Source: Sulfurovum sp.
Lineage (GTDB): Bacteria; Campylobacterota; Campylobacteria; Campylobacterales; Sulfurovaceae
Assembly: GCA_020525365.1 (NCBI GenBank)
Contig: JAIZOF010000001.1
Coordinates: 1,201,456-1,265,455, forward strand
DNA length: 64,000 nucleotides
Direction of reading: 5' to 3'
Shown: positions 44,573 through 53,990 of the stretch, one piece after another
Numbering within the stretch: the first letter of the stretch is position 1
Layout: every line of letters starts with the position of its first letter
Notes under the pieces: generated by a model
The model's input: the letters and a program-made list of their open reading frames with translations, nothing else
Told to the model about the DNA's origin: nothing
Databases searched by the model: none
Program-made: the position numbers and the translations under genes

Positions 44573-47212
44573 TTAATTCTCTACAGACAATGGCTCCTCT
44601 TTATAAATACCCAGTGCTTTGGCCTCTTCGAGGATCATTTCACTCACCTTATAACGACTCTCAATAACCACATCAGCAAGTTTAGATTTAATATGAAGTT
44701 CCAATGGGTACTTGCCAGGATAACGCTCCACCAAACACATCAACGATTCTACTATCTTGCTATCAGGCATCAGATTAACTGCCAAAATAAGTGGTGGCTG
44801 TTCAGACTCAGGGGTATGATGCTGTTCTTTTTTAACATTAACTTTTATCTTATTTGCATCTTTGAGTGATTCAATCTTAAGAATATTCATACGGGTAAAA
44901 TCCCTGTCTTTGGTAATCTTGACCTTAAAAGCGATGGGTTTAGTGATATCAAAGTTCTCCTCAAGCTCCTTAAGACGGTTTTCAAAAAGCATCAATTCGA
45001 TGTTTCCATGCAGATCCATAATGCTGGCAATACCAAACTTATTCCCTCTCTTAGAAATCTTCTCTGTAATACTCTCTATTTTTCCAATAAAAAGTACTTG
45101 TGATCCATCAGCAAGGTCATCTATCTCAGAACTCAGTGTATATTCAATATCTTCAAGTGTTTGGCGATATTTATCAAGAGGATGTCCAGAGACATAGAAG
45201 CCTAGAGACTCTTTTTCCATCTCTAAAATCTCCATTGCCTCAAACTCCTCCATCTCTTTAAGCTGAAGCTGCACACTGGTCATCTCTTCACCTTCTCCAA
45301 AGAGAGACCCTACTGCCATTTTCTTGGCTTCCCCTGCCTTCTTCGCTGCCTCAATAATCTCATCTATTTGGGTGAGCATTGCTTTTCGGCTATAGCCAAA
45401 ACCATCAAATGCCCCTGCTTTAATCAGTGATTCAACTACCTTTTTGTTTACTTTGCTTTGGTCAATACGAGAGATAAAATCACTCAAGTCTTTAAATGGT
45501 TCATCCCCTCGTGCTTCTATAATGGAGTGGATAGCAATATCCCCTGCTCCCTTAATGGCCGAAAGTCCAAAAATAACTGACTCATTTTCTTCAATATGAT
45601 GTGCTTCAAACTCCTGTCCCGAGCGGTTAATATCTGGTGACAAAAGCTTAATATTCATACACTTAAGCGCATCAACATACTTGACAACCTTGTCAGTATT
45701 GTTCCGCTCAAGGGTCAGCATAGCTGCCATAAACTCAGTAGGATAGTACAATTTTAAAAATGTGGTATAAAAGGTAATCATTGCATAAGCTGCCGAATGC
45801 GATTTATTGAAGCCATAACCAGCAAATTTAACAATCAGATCGAAAAGCTCTTCTGCCTTTTTAGGATTAAATCCTTTCTCCTGTGCACCCTTAGAAAACT
45901 CTCCTTTGAGCTTATCCATCTCCTCTTTAATCTTCTTTCCCATTGCACGTCTTACAAGGTCTGCTCCACCAAGTGAAAAGCCCCCAATTGTCTGCACAAT
46001 CTGCATGACCTGTTCTTGGTAGACAATAACCCCATAGGTTGGTTTCAAAATTGGTTCAAGCTCAGGAAACATATAGGTGATTTTTGCGCGTCCGTGCTTA
46101 CGCTCGACAAAGTCATCAAGCATTCCTGATTCCATGGGACCAGGACGATAAAGTGCAAGCATCGCAACAATATCTTCAAAACGTGAAGGCTTCAGTTTTT
46201 TAGCAAGATCCTGCATTCCTGCCGATTCAACTTGAAAAAGCCCAAGTGTCTCACCTGTTGAAATATATTCATATACCTTAGGGTCTTCAATATTCTCTTC
46301 AATAAAATTGATACGTTTTCCATGACGCTTCTCAACCAGCTTCAATGCCTCTTCAATGATAGTAAGGGTCTTGAGTCCAAGGAAGTCAAACTTGATAAGA
46401 TCAACATCCTCTACATACTTTCCACTGTACTGCGTTGCAAGTGTATCAAGCCCTGTGGGCTTAAACAGTGGTGTTTTCTGCCAAAGTGGCTCATTACCAA
46501 TAACCACACCTGCTGCATGCGTACCTGCGTTACGGTTGAGCCCCTCAAGTGCCAACGCATATTCCCATACACGCTTTGCTTGTGGATCTTTTTCAAGCAA
46601 CTCTTTAATCTTGGGTTCTTTTTCATAAGCGTTCTTCAGGTCAATACCCAACTCATCAGGAATGAGTTTTGCCATCGCATCAGCTTTGGCATATGGCATA
46701 TCAAGCACACGGGCAACATCACGAATAACCCCTTTTGCCAGTAATTTACCAAATGTAATAATCTGCGCAACATTAACCCGTCCATACCGCTCTACCACAT
46801 AGTCGAGTATCTCCTGACGGCGTGCTTGACAAAAGTCCATATCGATATCAGGCATTGATACACGCTCAGGGTTAAGGAAACGTTCAAAAAGTAGCCCGTA
46901 GGGTATGGGATCAATATCGGTAATCTTTAATGCATAGGCCACCAGTGACCCTGCTGCCGATCCCCGTCCTGGTCCTACTGGTATGCCCATATCTTTTGCA
47001 GCCCTAACGAAGTCCCAAACAATAAGCATATAACCAGGAAACTTCATATTGTTTATGATGTCTATCTCTACCTGCAAACGGTCACGATACTCTTGATGTC
47101 TCTCTTTTGAAATAATTTTTAAACGCTCTTCTAATCCTCTGCGGGACTCTTCGGCAAAAAGCACCTTGTCATTCTCAAGCGAATACTCCACTTCAGGTTC
47201 AGGCAGCATCAA
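44573..47212 (-). CDS. dnaE: DNA polymerase III alpha subunit, N-terminal part lost here
   Basis: Replicative polymerase subunit. The clean frame extends upstream to 47272 (TRDPTPPNFKFAREHAKDIGL before the codon at 47212). Catalytic and structural motifs are GPGRGSAAGSLVAYAL, PDIDMDFCQARRQE, GVIVYQEQVMQ and GYGFNKSHSAAYAMI, then a tandem HhH region and an OB fold (VLFIGKIESITEKISKRG). About 300 N-terminal residues (the PHP domain) lie in error-rich sequence at about 47273-48050, where fragments such as NLMFLSSGAYIEGF can still be read. The gene is very probably intact in the organism. Confidence 0.93.
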   Translation of the reverse strand: MMLPEPEVEYSLENDKVLFAEESRRGLEERLKIISKERHQEYRDRLQVEIDIINNMKFPGYMLIVWDFVRAAKDMGIPVGPGRGSAAGSLVAYALKITDIDPIPYGLLFERFLNPERVSMPDIDMDFCQARRQEILDYVVERYGRVNVAQIITFGKLLAKGVIRDVARVLDMPYAKADAMAKLIPDELGIDLKNAYEKEPKIKELLEKDPQAKRVWEYALALEGLNRNAGTHAAGVVIGNEPLWQKTPLFKPTGLDTLATQYSGKYVEDVDLIKFDFLGLKTLTIIEEALKLVEKRHGKRINFIEENIEDPKVYEYISTGETLGLFQVESAGMQDLAKKLKPSRFEDIVAMLALYRPGPMESGMLDDFVERKHGRAKITYMFPELEPILKPTYGVIVYQEQVMQIVQTIGGFSLGGADLVRRAMGKKIKEEMDKLKGEFSKGAQEKGFNPKKAEELFDLIVKFAGYGFNKSHSAAYAMITFYTTFLKLYYPTEFMAAMLTLERNNTDKVVKYVDALKCMNIKLLSPDINRSGQEFEAHHIEENESVIFGLSAIKGAGDIAIHSIIEARGDEPFKDLSDFISRIDQSKVNKKVVESLIKAGAFDGFGYSRKAMLTQIDEIIEAAKKAGEAKKMAVGSLFGEGEEMTSVQLQLKEMEEFEAMEILEMEKESLGFYVSGHPLDKYRQTLEDIEYTLSSEIDDLADGSQVLFIGKIESITEKISKRGNKFGIASIMDLHGNIELMLFENRLKELEENFDITKPIAFKVKITKDRDFTRMNILKIESLKDANKIKVNVKKEQHHTPESEQPPLILAVNLMPDSKIVESLMCLVERYPGKYPLELHIKSKLADVVIESRYKVSEMILEEAKALGIYKEEPLSVEN

Positions 47213-47272
47213 GCCAATATCTTTGGCGTGCTCTCTGGCAAACTTGAAATTAGGTGGTGTAGGGTCTCTAGT

Positions 47273-48453
47273 TTAATTTCAAAAGATTACACTTATTTAT
47301 AAGAACTCCGTCAAAGTTGGGTTCTTTAGCTATTTCAGGAATATCTAAAGTTCTACCATCTCCGCTGGGATTTCACATAAAATTCATGTACTGAATGGCG
47401 TAGACGATTAGGGTCATCATAGAGTTTATTCATTGCAATACACATGAACGCTTCATGTGCATCGGCATCTCAGACAGTAATTTCATTGGTTGCAAATAAT
47501 CTTGATGCCTTGTCTCTATAGCAGCTGAGGTATCATCTGTTTGTCAATGCTATGGTTGATCCTCACTCATGACGTATAATTTCGTAGAAGTCATCCCCAA
47601 AGACTTTAAAGTAGTGCCACCTGTTTGCCTCTTCTCAGATCCTCAAAAACTAAATTTTACGTTGCTTGGTCACTTAAATTTAGTGCCAATTTACTCCTCC
47701 CCCTGCAGACAGGCAGAGAGCAGACAGCCCTCGGAATGTTTCTTTTGAGCAAACCCAATTGATACGCGGATAGTAAGAACCCTTCAATATAGGCTCCAGA
47801 GCTAAGGAACATTAAGTTTTCAACCTTAGTTTCATTCTTTGGCATACAGACAAAGATGAAAACGCTGTCGTTCGATTTGTCACCAATCCTCTTGACAGGA
47901 CAGGTTTCCCATGCCTTAATGGGCTTAATGCCCTTTTCAGACATCAGTTGTAGAAGCCAATGGTACCCAAATATATTACCATATGGTTTGTCATGTTACC
48001 GAGGTCATACCTAGCTCTTTCACCCGCCGACTGAATTGCCTGGCCTGATTTTATCGATCAAACCCATTCACCACCAATATGGTTTGGTCACGGTTGAGCA
48101 AACCATCAGCCAAAGGCTGACACCACCAACCAGCAACTGATACCCACTGACAATATTCAACGGCAAATGGCATTGGCAAAACCCCACGTGGGATGTACCC
48201 ATACTGCTGAGCTAAAAATTGATGAAGATGGCATGGTGTTGATGATGTGCGAAGCACCGCTAATTAAGTGTAATGAGAGAAAATATTCTTTGTTTCTTTT
48301 GTTACAGGCAATTCTGCAAATCCCTTCGTAGACATCTTGGCATCGTGGTAATATGTTTATGGGTACCGAATGAGGTAACGCTTGGAGAGTTCTATGTGGT
48401 AGAGAAAGTATCTGTGATGCTTTGGCAGTAAAATTTGCCGCGAATAATATCGT
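47273..48453 (-). other. Error-rich sequence: dnaE 5' part and radC 3' part
   Basis: On the minus strand, 47273-48050 gives interrupted pieces of the DnaE PHP domain (GIKPI.., then CMPKNET..NLMFLSSGAYIEGF, then a DDPNRLRHSVHEF-like stretch), and about 48040-48453 gives pieces of RadC (AKASQIL, KEYFLSLHL, GASHII, WVHPTWGFANAI). The order shows radC directly upstream of dnaE on the minus strand. Frequent single-base indels and sharp borders with clean sequence at both ends indicate unpolished sequence. Apparent short frames here are not independent genes. Confidence 0.85.
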
Positions 48454-48655
48454 ACAACGTTTCCAACGACACGCCATCTAACCCTGCATTAAGTACAGAG
48501 ATAATCTCTTTAGAGAGTTTGCGTACATCATTTCCCTGTACACCAGAGCCAATCAGCACTGCCATCAACTCCTCATTTTTGAGTGCCTCAACCCCTTTAG
48601 AAATCAGTTTTTCACGAGGCTTATCCTTCTTATAGAGTTCAGCTATCTTTTTCAT
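48392..48655 (-). CDS. radC: RadC-family protein, 5' part
   Basis: The reliable part is residues 1-67 (MKKIAELYKKDKPREKLISK to GVSLETL), the helix-hairpin-helix N-terminal region of RadC/MPN+ proteins, from ATG 48655 to 48454. Beyond 48454 the sequence becomes error-rich, but remnants of the C-terminal metalloprotease-like domain can be read down to about 48050, so the true gene is probably full length (about 225 residues). The cellular role of RadC is unsettled. Confidence 0.75.
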   Translation of the reverse strand: MKKIAELYKKDKPREKLISKGVEALKNEELMAVLIGSGVQGNDVRKLSKEIISVLNAGLDGVSLETLYDIIRGKFYCQSITDTFSTT

Positions 48656-48801
48656 GCAAAAACCCTATTTTCATTGTCACAAACATACTATACCCCTTAT
48701 CATAAGGGTATTTTAGACTAAGATGTGATTAGAAGAAAAAAATATGTCATATTGTCATATTTATATAGTAGCGTGTCGGTCTTTTAAATGATTTGAGAGG
48801 A

Positions 48802-49119
48802 TTATTTGGACTTAAGCATCCACACCAACAGCAGTATGCCTACGGTAATGTTGAGCCAGCTTACACCATCTTTGAACATTGATTCAAGTGCTGTATACAT
48901 CCACCGTATCTGCGAGAGTGGTTCGATGATGCTGTGTAGGTGTGCCCACTCTATCAGTTCAGACTGCCAAATATAGGTAACAAGTTCAGGCACAAAGAAA
49001 AAGAGTACAACACCCAGTACACCCCAAATCGTCCGTTCTGGCTTTATGCGCCCTACGGCTTGCTTAAGTTTTGGATCATTGGCAATATGCTCTTGTATTT
49101 GGGTAATCTTTTTACGCAT
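48802..49119 (-). CDS. Small two-helix membrane protein
   Basis: A 105-residue protein of unknown function. A basic N-terminal region (about residues 1-28) is followed by two membrane helices (WGVLGVVLFFFVPELVTYIW and WLNITVGILLLVWMLKS). Its ATG overlaps the TGA of the DJ-1 gene by one base, indicating coupling. No family is recognised. Confidence 0.65.
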   Translation of the reverse strand: MRKKITQIQEHIANDPKLKQAVGRIKPERTIWGVLGVVLFFFVPELVTYIWQSELIEWAHLHSIIEPLSQIRWMYTALESMFKDGVSWLNITVGILLLVWMLKSK

Positions 49120-49676
49120 CAGCAGTAACCAAGCAACATTCCCTCTTTAACCTGCTGTGCTGTCTCTTCACCTACAAGGCGTTTAACAATGACCAATCCA
49201 AAACAAACGGATGTTCCAGGACCTTGCGATGTAATAATGTTGTCATCTTCAACAACTTTTTGATCTGAGATATAGCCAGGGTGGTCTATCTCTTCAATTG
49301 CACCAGGATAGGCAGTATATCGTTCACCCAATACCCCTGCCTTTTTTAGTGCATAGGGTGCAGCACACATAGCACCGACAATCTTCTTCTCCTTAAACTC
49401 CTTGAGTAACTCCTGCACCCTAGGACTCTCTGCTAGAGCATAGGTACCACCCCACCCTCCAGGTAGTACTATCATATCAAAATCTTCAACGATGACATTG
49501 TTTATGGGGATATCTGCCTTAATGGTAATGCCATTGGCACCTGTAACCAATTCGCCATGCAACTCATCGATATATGCCAATTGTACATCAATGCCACCAC
49601 GACGCATCACATCACACAGTGCTACTGCTTCAAGCTCCTCAAACCCTTCTGCCAATGGTAATAATACACTTGCCAC
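49119..49676 (-). CDS. DJ-1/PfpI-family protein
   Basis: A 185-residue protein with the DJ-1 fold: LLPLAEGFEELEAVALCDVMRR at the N-terminus with the conserved Glu, VLPGGWGGTYALAES, and the nucleophile elbow VGAMCAAPYALKKAG with the catalytic Cys. It is closest to the DJ-1/YajL group rather than the PfpI proteases. Proposed roles are stress defence and handling of glyoxal-type damage. The start is GTG 49676 with AAGGAG upstream. Confidence 0.88.
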   Translation of the reverse strand: MASVLLPLAEGFEELEAVALCDVMRRGGIDVQLAYIDELHGELVTGANGITIKADIPINNVIVEDFDMIVLPGGWGGTYALAESPRVQELLKEFKEKKIVGAMCAAPYALKKAGVLGERYTAYPGAIEEIDHPGYISDQKVVEDDNIITSQGPGTSVCFGLVIVKRLVGEETAQQVKEGMLLGYC

Positions 49677-49805
49677 AAAAGACTCCTTGGTAGTATTTGC
49701 TATATCATTATAAATTTTTTAGGTAAATCAATAATCATAAAAAGATATGTTATTGCTTTTTAGCTACAAATCATTACTTTAATACACATCGTTTACAGAA
49801 AAGAT

Positions 49806-50231
49806 TTACCACTTTCGAAGTCTCACGTGACACTTCATACACTGCCCAATAATTTTACTATGCTGCTGTAGTGCCTGAACTGCATCGCCTGTTTCGAAAC
49901 GCTCTTCAAGTATTTCTGCTTTTTTAACAATTTTCTTTTGTATTTTACTTGTCATCTTTAAGTTATTGTTGAGCCATTTCTCATAAATATCTTTACTGTT
50001 TATCTCTTCATCAGTTGCATGTATTTTTACAATTGTATCTTTCAATACCCTTGTCCCTGCCTTAATGATATCTATATTATTATAGAGCAAACCCGATTGG
50101 ATATCTTGCATTGCTTGTGCCATCTTTTGCATATCTGCAATTCTATCTGCTTGCGTATATCCACTCGCCATGGCAAAACGACTTAAGAGTACAAATATTG
50201 ATACTACTGTTAACAATAGTGATAATTTCAT
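49806..50231 (-). CDS. c-type cytochrome, cytochrome c'-like
   Basis: A 141-residue exported protein. Residues 1-22 are a signal peptide (MKLSLLLTVVSIFVLLSRFAMA). The mature part is an all-helical bundle with the single haem motif CMKCH near the C-terminus (IIGQCMKCHVRLRKW), the layout of cytochrome c'/c-556 proteins. It lies in the periplasm and may carry electrons or bind small gases. A ribosome site AAGGAG precedes the ATG. Confidence 0.83.
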   Translation of the reverse strand: MKLSLLLTVVSIFVLLSRFAMASGYTQADRIADMQKMAQAMQDIQSGLLYNNIDIIKAGTRVLKDTIVKIHATDEEINSKDIYEKWLNNNLKMTSKIQKKIVKKAEILEERFETGDAVQALQQHSKIIGQCMKCHVRLRKW

Positions 50232-50862
50232 TATATCTCCTTATTAATAATATAAAAGTATCATAACATGATAACGCATTATCTTTAAATAACTCAATTC
50301 GATTTATATTCATCACATATTTTGATGATAAATTTTTATAAAATTTAAGTTTTATTTTAAAGTTTTGGTGATAATATGGTGTTGTATCAAAAATTAATAT
50401 AAAGGATATAGTGATGACAAAAATACTTATTTCGTGTGCAGTAGCAGCCGCACTTGCAACAACTACACAAGCAGATTTTAGCTTTGGAGACATGTTTAAA
50501 GACATGAAAGAGGCGGCAATCAGCATGAGTAAGGATGCCAAAGATAGCGTTGAATCCATGAAAGATGGCGCTGTTGAAACCAGTAAAAGTGCAGAGCGAA
50601 CAGTTACTAATGTTAGCCATGACGCCAGAGATACATCCGTGAAAGTATCTGATGACTTAACATTAGTAACTGTTCGCTCTGCACTTTTACTGGTTTCAAC
50701 AGCGCCATCTTTCATGGATTCAACGCTATCTTTGGCATCCTTACTCATGCTGATTGCCGCCTCTTTCATGTCTTTAAACATGTCTCCAAAGCTAAAATCT
50801 GCTTGTGTAGTTGTTGCAAGTGCGGCTGCTACTGCACACGAAATAAGTATTTTTGTCATCAC
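50143..50862 (-). pseudogene. Mirror image of the periplasmic-protein gene
   Basis: The first 67 codons from 50862 are identical to those of the plus-strand gene at 50411, because both cross the centre of the inverted repeat. The reading then passes through the spacer and continues antisense. It is a product of the palindrome and not an independent gene. Confidence 0.6.
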
Positions 50863-51130
50863 TATATCCTTTATATTAATTTTTGATACAACACCATATT
50901 ATCACCAAAACTTTAAAATAAAACTTAAATTTTATAAAAATTTATCATCAAAATATGTGATGAATATAAATCGAATTGAGTTATTTAAAGATAATGCGTT
51001 ATCATGTTATGATACTTTTATATTATTAATAAGGAGATATAATGAAATTATCACTATTGTTAACAGTAGTATCAATATTTGTACTCTTAAGTCGTTTTGC
51101 CATGGCGAGTGGATATACGCAAGCAGATAG
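50411..51130 (+). CDS. Small periplasmic protein, 3' end replaced by fold-back sequence
   Basis: The start is probably ATG 50414 after AAAGGATATAGTG. The first 20 residues (MTKILISCAVAAALATTTQA) are a signal peptide. The mature part is Lys/Asp/Ser-rich and helical with loose repeats (MKEAAISMSKDAKDSVESMKDGAVETSKSAERTVTNV). Genuine sequence continues through the spacer to SHDARDTSVKVSDD at 50657; everything after is the reverse complement of the gene itself, so the true C-terminus is unknown. It is divergent from the cytochrome gene in the left arm. No family is recognised. Confidence 0.55.
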   Translation: MMTKILISCAVAAALATTTQADFSFGDMFKDMKEAAISMSKDAKDSVESMKDGAVETSKSAERTVTNVSHDARDTSVKVSDDLTLVTVRSALLLVSTAPSFMDSTLSLASLLMLIAASFMSLNMSPKLKSACVVVASAAATAHEISIFVITISFILIFDTTPYYHQNFKIKLKFYKNLSSKYVMNINRIELFKDNALSCYDTFILLIRRYNEIITIVNSSINICTLKSFCHGEWIYASR

Positions 51131-51467
51131 AATTGCAGATATGCAAAAGATGGCACAAGCAATGCAAGATATCCAATCGGGTTTGCTCTATAATAATATA
51201 GATATCATTAAGGCAGGGACAAGGGTATTGAAAGATACAATTGTAAAAATACATGCAACTGATGAAGAGATAAACAGTAAAGATATTTATGAGAAATGGC
51301 TCAACAATAACTTAAAGATGACAAGTAAAATACAAAAGAAAATTGTTAAAAAAGCAGAAATACTTGAAGAGCGTTTCGAAACAGGCGATGCAGTTCAGGC
51401 ACTACAGCAGCATAGTAAAATTATTGGGCAGTGTATGAAGTGTCACGTGAGACTTCGAAAGTGGTAA
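51042..51467 (+). CDS. c-type cytochrome, inverted duplicate
   Basis: Residue-for-residue identical to the cytochrome c'-like protein at 49806-50231, lying in the right repeat arm. It should not be counted as a second gene without read support. Confidence 0.6.
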   Translation: MKLSLLLTVVSIFVLLSRFAMASGYTQADRIADMQKMAQAMQDIQSGLLYNNIDIIKAGTRVLKDTIVKIHATDEEINSKDIYEKWLNNNLKMTSKIQKKIVKKAEILEERFETGDAVQALQQHSKIIGQCMKCHVRLRKW

Positions 51468-51596
51468 ATCTTTTCTGTAAACGATGTGTATTAAAGTAAT
51501 GATTTGTAGCTAAAAAGCAATAACATATCTTTTTATGATTATTGATTTACCTAAAAAATTTATAATGATATAGCAAATACTACCAAGGAGTCTTTT

Positions 51597-52154
51597 GTGG
51601 CAAGTGTATTATTACCATTGGCAGAAGGGTTTGAGGAGCTTGAAGCAGTAGCACTGTGTGATGTGATGCGTCGTGGTGGCATTGATGTACAATTGGCATA
51701 TATCGATGAGTTGCATGGCGAATTGGTTACAGGTGCCAATGGCATTACCATTAAGGCAGATATCCCCATAAACAATGTCATCGTTGAAGATTTTGATATG
51801 ATAGTACTACCTGGAGGGTGGGGTGGTACCTATGCTCTAGCAGAGAGTCCTAGGGTGCAGGAGTTACTCAAGGAGTTTAAGGAGAAGAAGATTGTCGGTG
51901 CTATGTGTGCTGCACCCTATGCACTAAAAAAGGCAGGGGTATTGGGTGAACGATATACTGCCTATCCTGGTGCAATTGAAGAGATAGACCACCCTGGCTA
52001 TATCTCAGATCAAAAAGTTGTTGAAGATGACAACATTATTACATCGCAAGGTCCTGGAACATCCGTTTGTTTTGGATTGGTCATTGTTAAACGCCTTGTA
52101 GGTGAAGAGACAGCACAGCAGGTTAAAGAGGGAATGTTGCTTGGTTACTGCTGA
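51597..52154 (+). CDS. DJ-1/PfpI-family protein, inverted duplicate
   Basis: Identical to the protein at 49119-49676, including the GTG start with AAGGAG upstream. It lies in the right repeat arm. Confidence 0.6.
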   Translation: MASVLLPLAEGFEELEAVALCDVMRRGGIDVQLAYIDELHGELVTGANGITIKADIPINNVIVEDFDMIVLPGGWGGTYALAESPRVQELLKEFKEKKIVGAMCAAPYALKKAGVLGERYTAYPGAIEEIDHPGYISDQKVVEDDNIITSQGPGTSVCFGLVIVKRLVGEETAQQVKEGMLLGYC

Positions 52155-52471
52155 TGCGTAAAAAGATTACCCAAATACAAGAGCATATTGCCAATGATCC
52201 AAAACTTAAGCAAGCCGTAGGGCGCATAAAGCCAGAACGGACGATTTGGGGTGTACTGGGTGTTGTACTCTTTTTCTTTGTGCCTGAACTTGTTACCTAT
52301 ATTTGGCAGTCTGAACTGATAGAGTGGGCACACCTACACAGCATCATCGAACCACTCTCGCAGATACGGTGGATGTATACAGCACTTGAATCAATGTTCA
52401 AAGATGGTGTAAGCTGGCTCAACATTACCGTAGGCATACTGCTGTTGGTGTGGATGCTTAAGTCCAAATAA
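52154..52471 (+). CDS. Small two-helix membrane protein, inverted duplicate
   Basis: Identical to the protein at 48802-49119 and coupled in the same way to the DJ-1 gene by a one-base overlap. It lies in the right repeat arm. Confidence 0.55.
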   Translation: MRKKITQIQEHIANDPKLKQAVGRIKPERTIWGVLGVVLFFFVPELVTYIWQSELIEWAHLHSIIEPLSQIRWMYTALESMFKDGVSWLNITVGILLLVWMLKSK

Positions 52472-52617
52472 TCCTCTCAAATCATTTAAAAGACCGACAC
52501 GCTACTATATAAATATGACAATATGACATATTTTTTTCTTCTAATCACATCTTAGTCTAAAATACCCTTATGATAAGGGGTATAGTATGTTTGTGACAAT
52601 GAAAATAGGGTTTTTGC

Positions 52618-53301
52618 ATGAAAAAGATAGCTGAACTCTATAAGAAGGATAAGCCTCGTGAAAAACTGATTTCTAAAGGGGTTGAGGCACTCAAAAATGA
52701 GGAGTTGATGGCAGTGCTGATTGGCTCTGGTGTACAGGGAAATGATGTACGCAAACTCTCTAAAGAGATTATCTCTGTACTTAATGCAGGGTTAGATGGC
52801 GTGTCGTTGGAAACGTTGTCGCAAAAAAAGTATGATAAAAATATTCCTATGGCCATACTCAAAAAAATTAAAGCCAACTTCGAAGGACTCATCAACTCTA
52901 AAGACAAACTCAAATATCAGATGCTATCAAATTATCAATTTATGATTGGCATGCCAAGATATGAAGACATGATAGAAGTTGCCATGGGTAGTGACTTGCT
53001 TAAAAACATACAAGGAAAAAGCCAGGTGGTCTTCCAGCAAAAACTCCCAAATGGTGCCATATTATTTGGTATGCAGTTTAGAGAACCTACACAGAAATTC
53101 CCTTACCAAATTGGTACAAATAATGCCGTATTGCTACCCTATCCGGTACTCATTAAAGAGAAAAAAGCATATATAATGAATCCAAAGTACTACATCTCTA
53201 TCATGTATCCACTCTTAAAAATGTCACAGTTTATGGCTATTTCTACTATACCAGGTGCAATCTTGAAAGAGGCACAGAGCGTATTTAGAAAAGGGAGATA
53301 A
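52618..53301 (+). CDS. Chimeric frame: radC 5' part fused to the 3' part of an unknown gene
   Basis: Residues 1-67 are the RadC N-terminus, identical to 48655-48454. At 52819/52820 the frame passes into about 160 residues that do not resemble RadC (QKKYDKNIPMAILKK, then MLSNYQFMIGMPRYEDM, GTNNAVLLPYPVLIKEKKAY, and MAISTIPGAILKEAQSVF). This second part looks like the true C-terminal end of a different gene on the plus strand, convergent with efp. The join coincides exactly with the end of the inverted repeat arm, so the fusion is very probably artificial. The downstream protein is not recognised. Confidence 0.5.
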   Translation: MKKIAELYKKDKPREKLISKGVEALKNEELMAVLIGSGVQGNDVRKLSKEIISVLNAGLDGVSLETLSQKKYDKNIPMAILKKIKANFEGLINSKDKLKYQMLSNYQFMIGMPRYEDMIEVAMGSDLLKNIQGKSQVVFQQKLPNGAILFGMQFREPTQKFPYQIGTNNAVLLPYPVLIKEKKAYIMNPKYYISIMYPLLKMSQFMAISTIPGAILKEAQSVFRKGR

Positions 53302-53306
53302 AGAGC

Positions 53307-53873
53307 CTATTTTGCCTTTTCAAGGTATTCACCATCAACAGTATTGACTTTAACCTTTTCACCTTCAAGTACATGAAAAGGTACTTGAATGACTGCCCCA
53401 CTGTTAAGTGTTGCTGGTTTTCTGCCGCCCTGAGAGTCACCTTTGAAATTAGGTGGTGTCTCAATGATTTCATACACATATGTGTTAGGAAGCTCAACAG
53501 TAATGGCTTTACCATTATGGAAAAGAATATCTGTCTCCATGCCGTCTACTAAAAAATCGATTATATCTTTACCCACTTGCTCGTGCGTTAAACCAATTTG
53601 GTCAAATGTTGTCGTATCCATGAACTGCAAAAACTCTCCATCATCATAAAGATACTGCATTTTTTTCTGCTCAAGTTCAGGAACCTCAAACTTGTCACCT
53701 GCATGCACTGTCTTTTCAATCACCTTTCCAGATTTGAGGTTCTTGATTTTGACACGTACAAATGCTGCACCTTTTCCAGGCTTGACATGCTGAAATTCCG
53801 TTACCCTATAGGGATTTCCATCTATCTCTAGTCTTACACCTTTTTTTATATCGCCCATTCCAATTGTTGCCAT
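53307..53873 (-). CDS. efp: Elongation factor P
   Basis: Translation factor of 188 residues that rescues ribosomes stalled at polyproline. The three beta-barrel domains are of normal length. The modifiable loop is [12 protein letters not shown] with the Lys near position 34, and the C-terminal signature is [24 protein letters not shown]. No epmA or epmB gene is in the window, so the state of Lys modification is unknown. It is convergent with the chimeric frame ending at 53301. Confidence 0.96.
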   Translation of the reverse strand: MATIGMGDIKKGVRLEIDGNPYRVTEFQHVKPGKGAAFVRVKIKNLKSGKVIEKTVHAGDKFEVPELEQKKMQYLYDDGEFLQFMDTTTFDQIGLTHEQVGKDIIDFLVDGMETDILFHNGKAITVELPNTYVYEIIETPPNFKGDSQGGRKPATLNSGAVIQVPFHVLEGEKVKVNTVDGEYLEKAK

Positions 53874-53990
53874 AGCATATCCTTCACATAAATTGGGTGA
53901 TTATAGCAAAAGTGTGGTTAAAGAGTTTGCCATAAACAATACTTTATGTATTTTAAAAATTTTTTCTTAAGACAAAGACCCTATGGTGAA

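Larger units (their letters stand above)
48454..50615. repeat. Perfect inverted repeat 2, left arm (2,162 bp)
   Basis: Exact reverse complement of 50658-52819, with a 42-base spacer (50616-50657). It holds the radC 5' part, the small membrane protein, the DJ-1 protein, the cytochrome and the first part of a small periplasmic gene. It continues leftward into radC and dnaE remnants, so this arm seems the authentic one. Confidence 0.95.
50658..52819. repeat. Perfect inverted repeat 2, right arm (2,162 bp)
   Basis: Exact reverse complement of 48454-50615. It ends at 52819 inside radC and is joined there to unrelated coding sequence. It is likely a fold-back duplicate. Confidence 0.95.

Noticed and set aside
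47657-47944. A 95-codon minus-strand frame upstream of dnaE as a new gene
   Set aside because: Its residues (KNETKVENLMFLSSGAYIEG) are an error-rich stretch of the DnaE N-terminal domain.
48157-48477. A 106-codon minus-strand frame as a new gene
   Set aside because: It contains RadC C-terminal remnants (AKASQIL, KEYFLSLHL, GASHII) in unpolished sequence.
50143-50862. A 239-codon minus-strand gene identical at both ends to the plus-strand gene at 50411
   Set aside because: It exists only because both strands cross the palindrome centre; its second half is antisense to itself.
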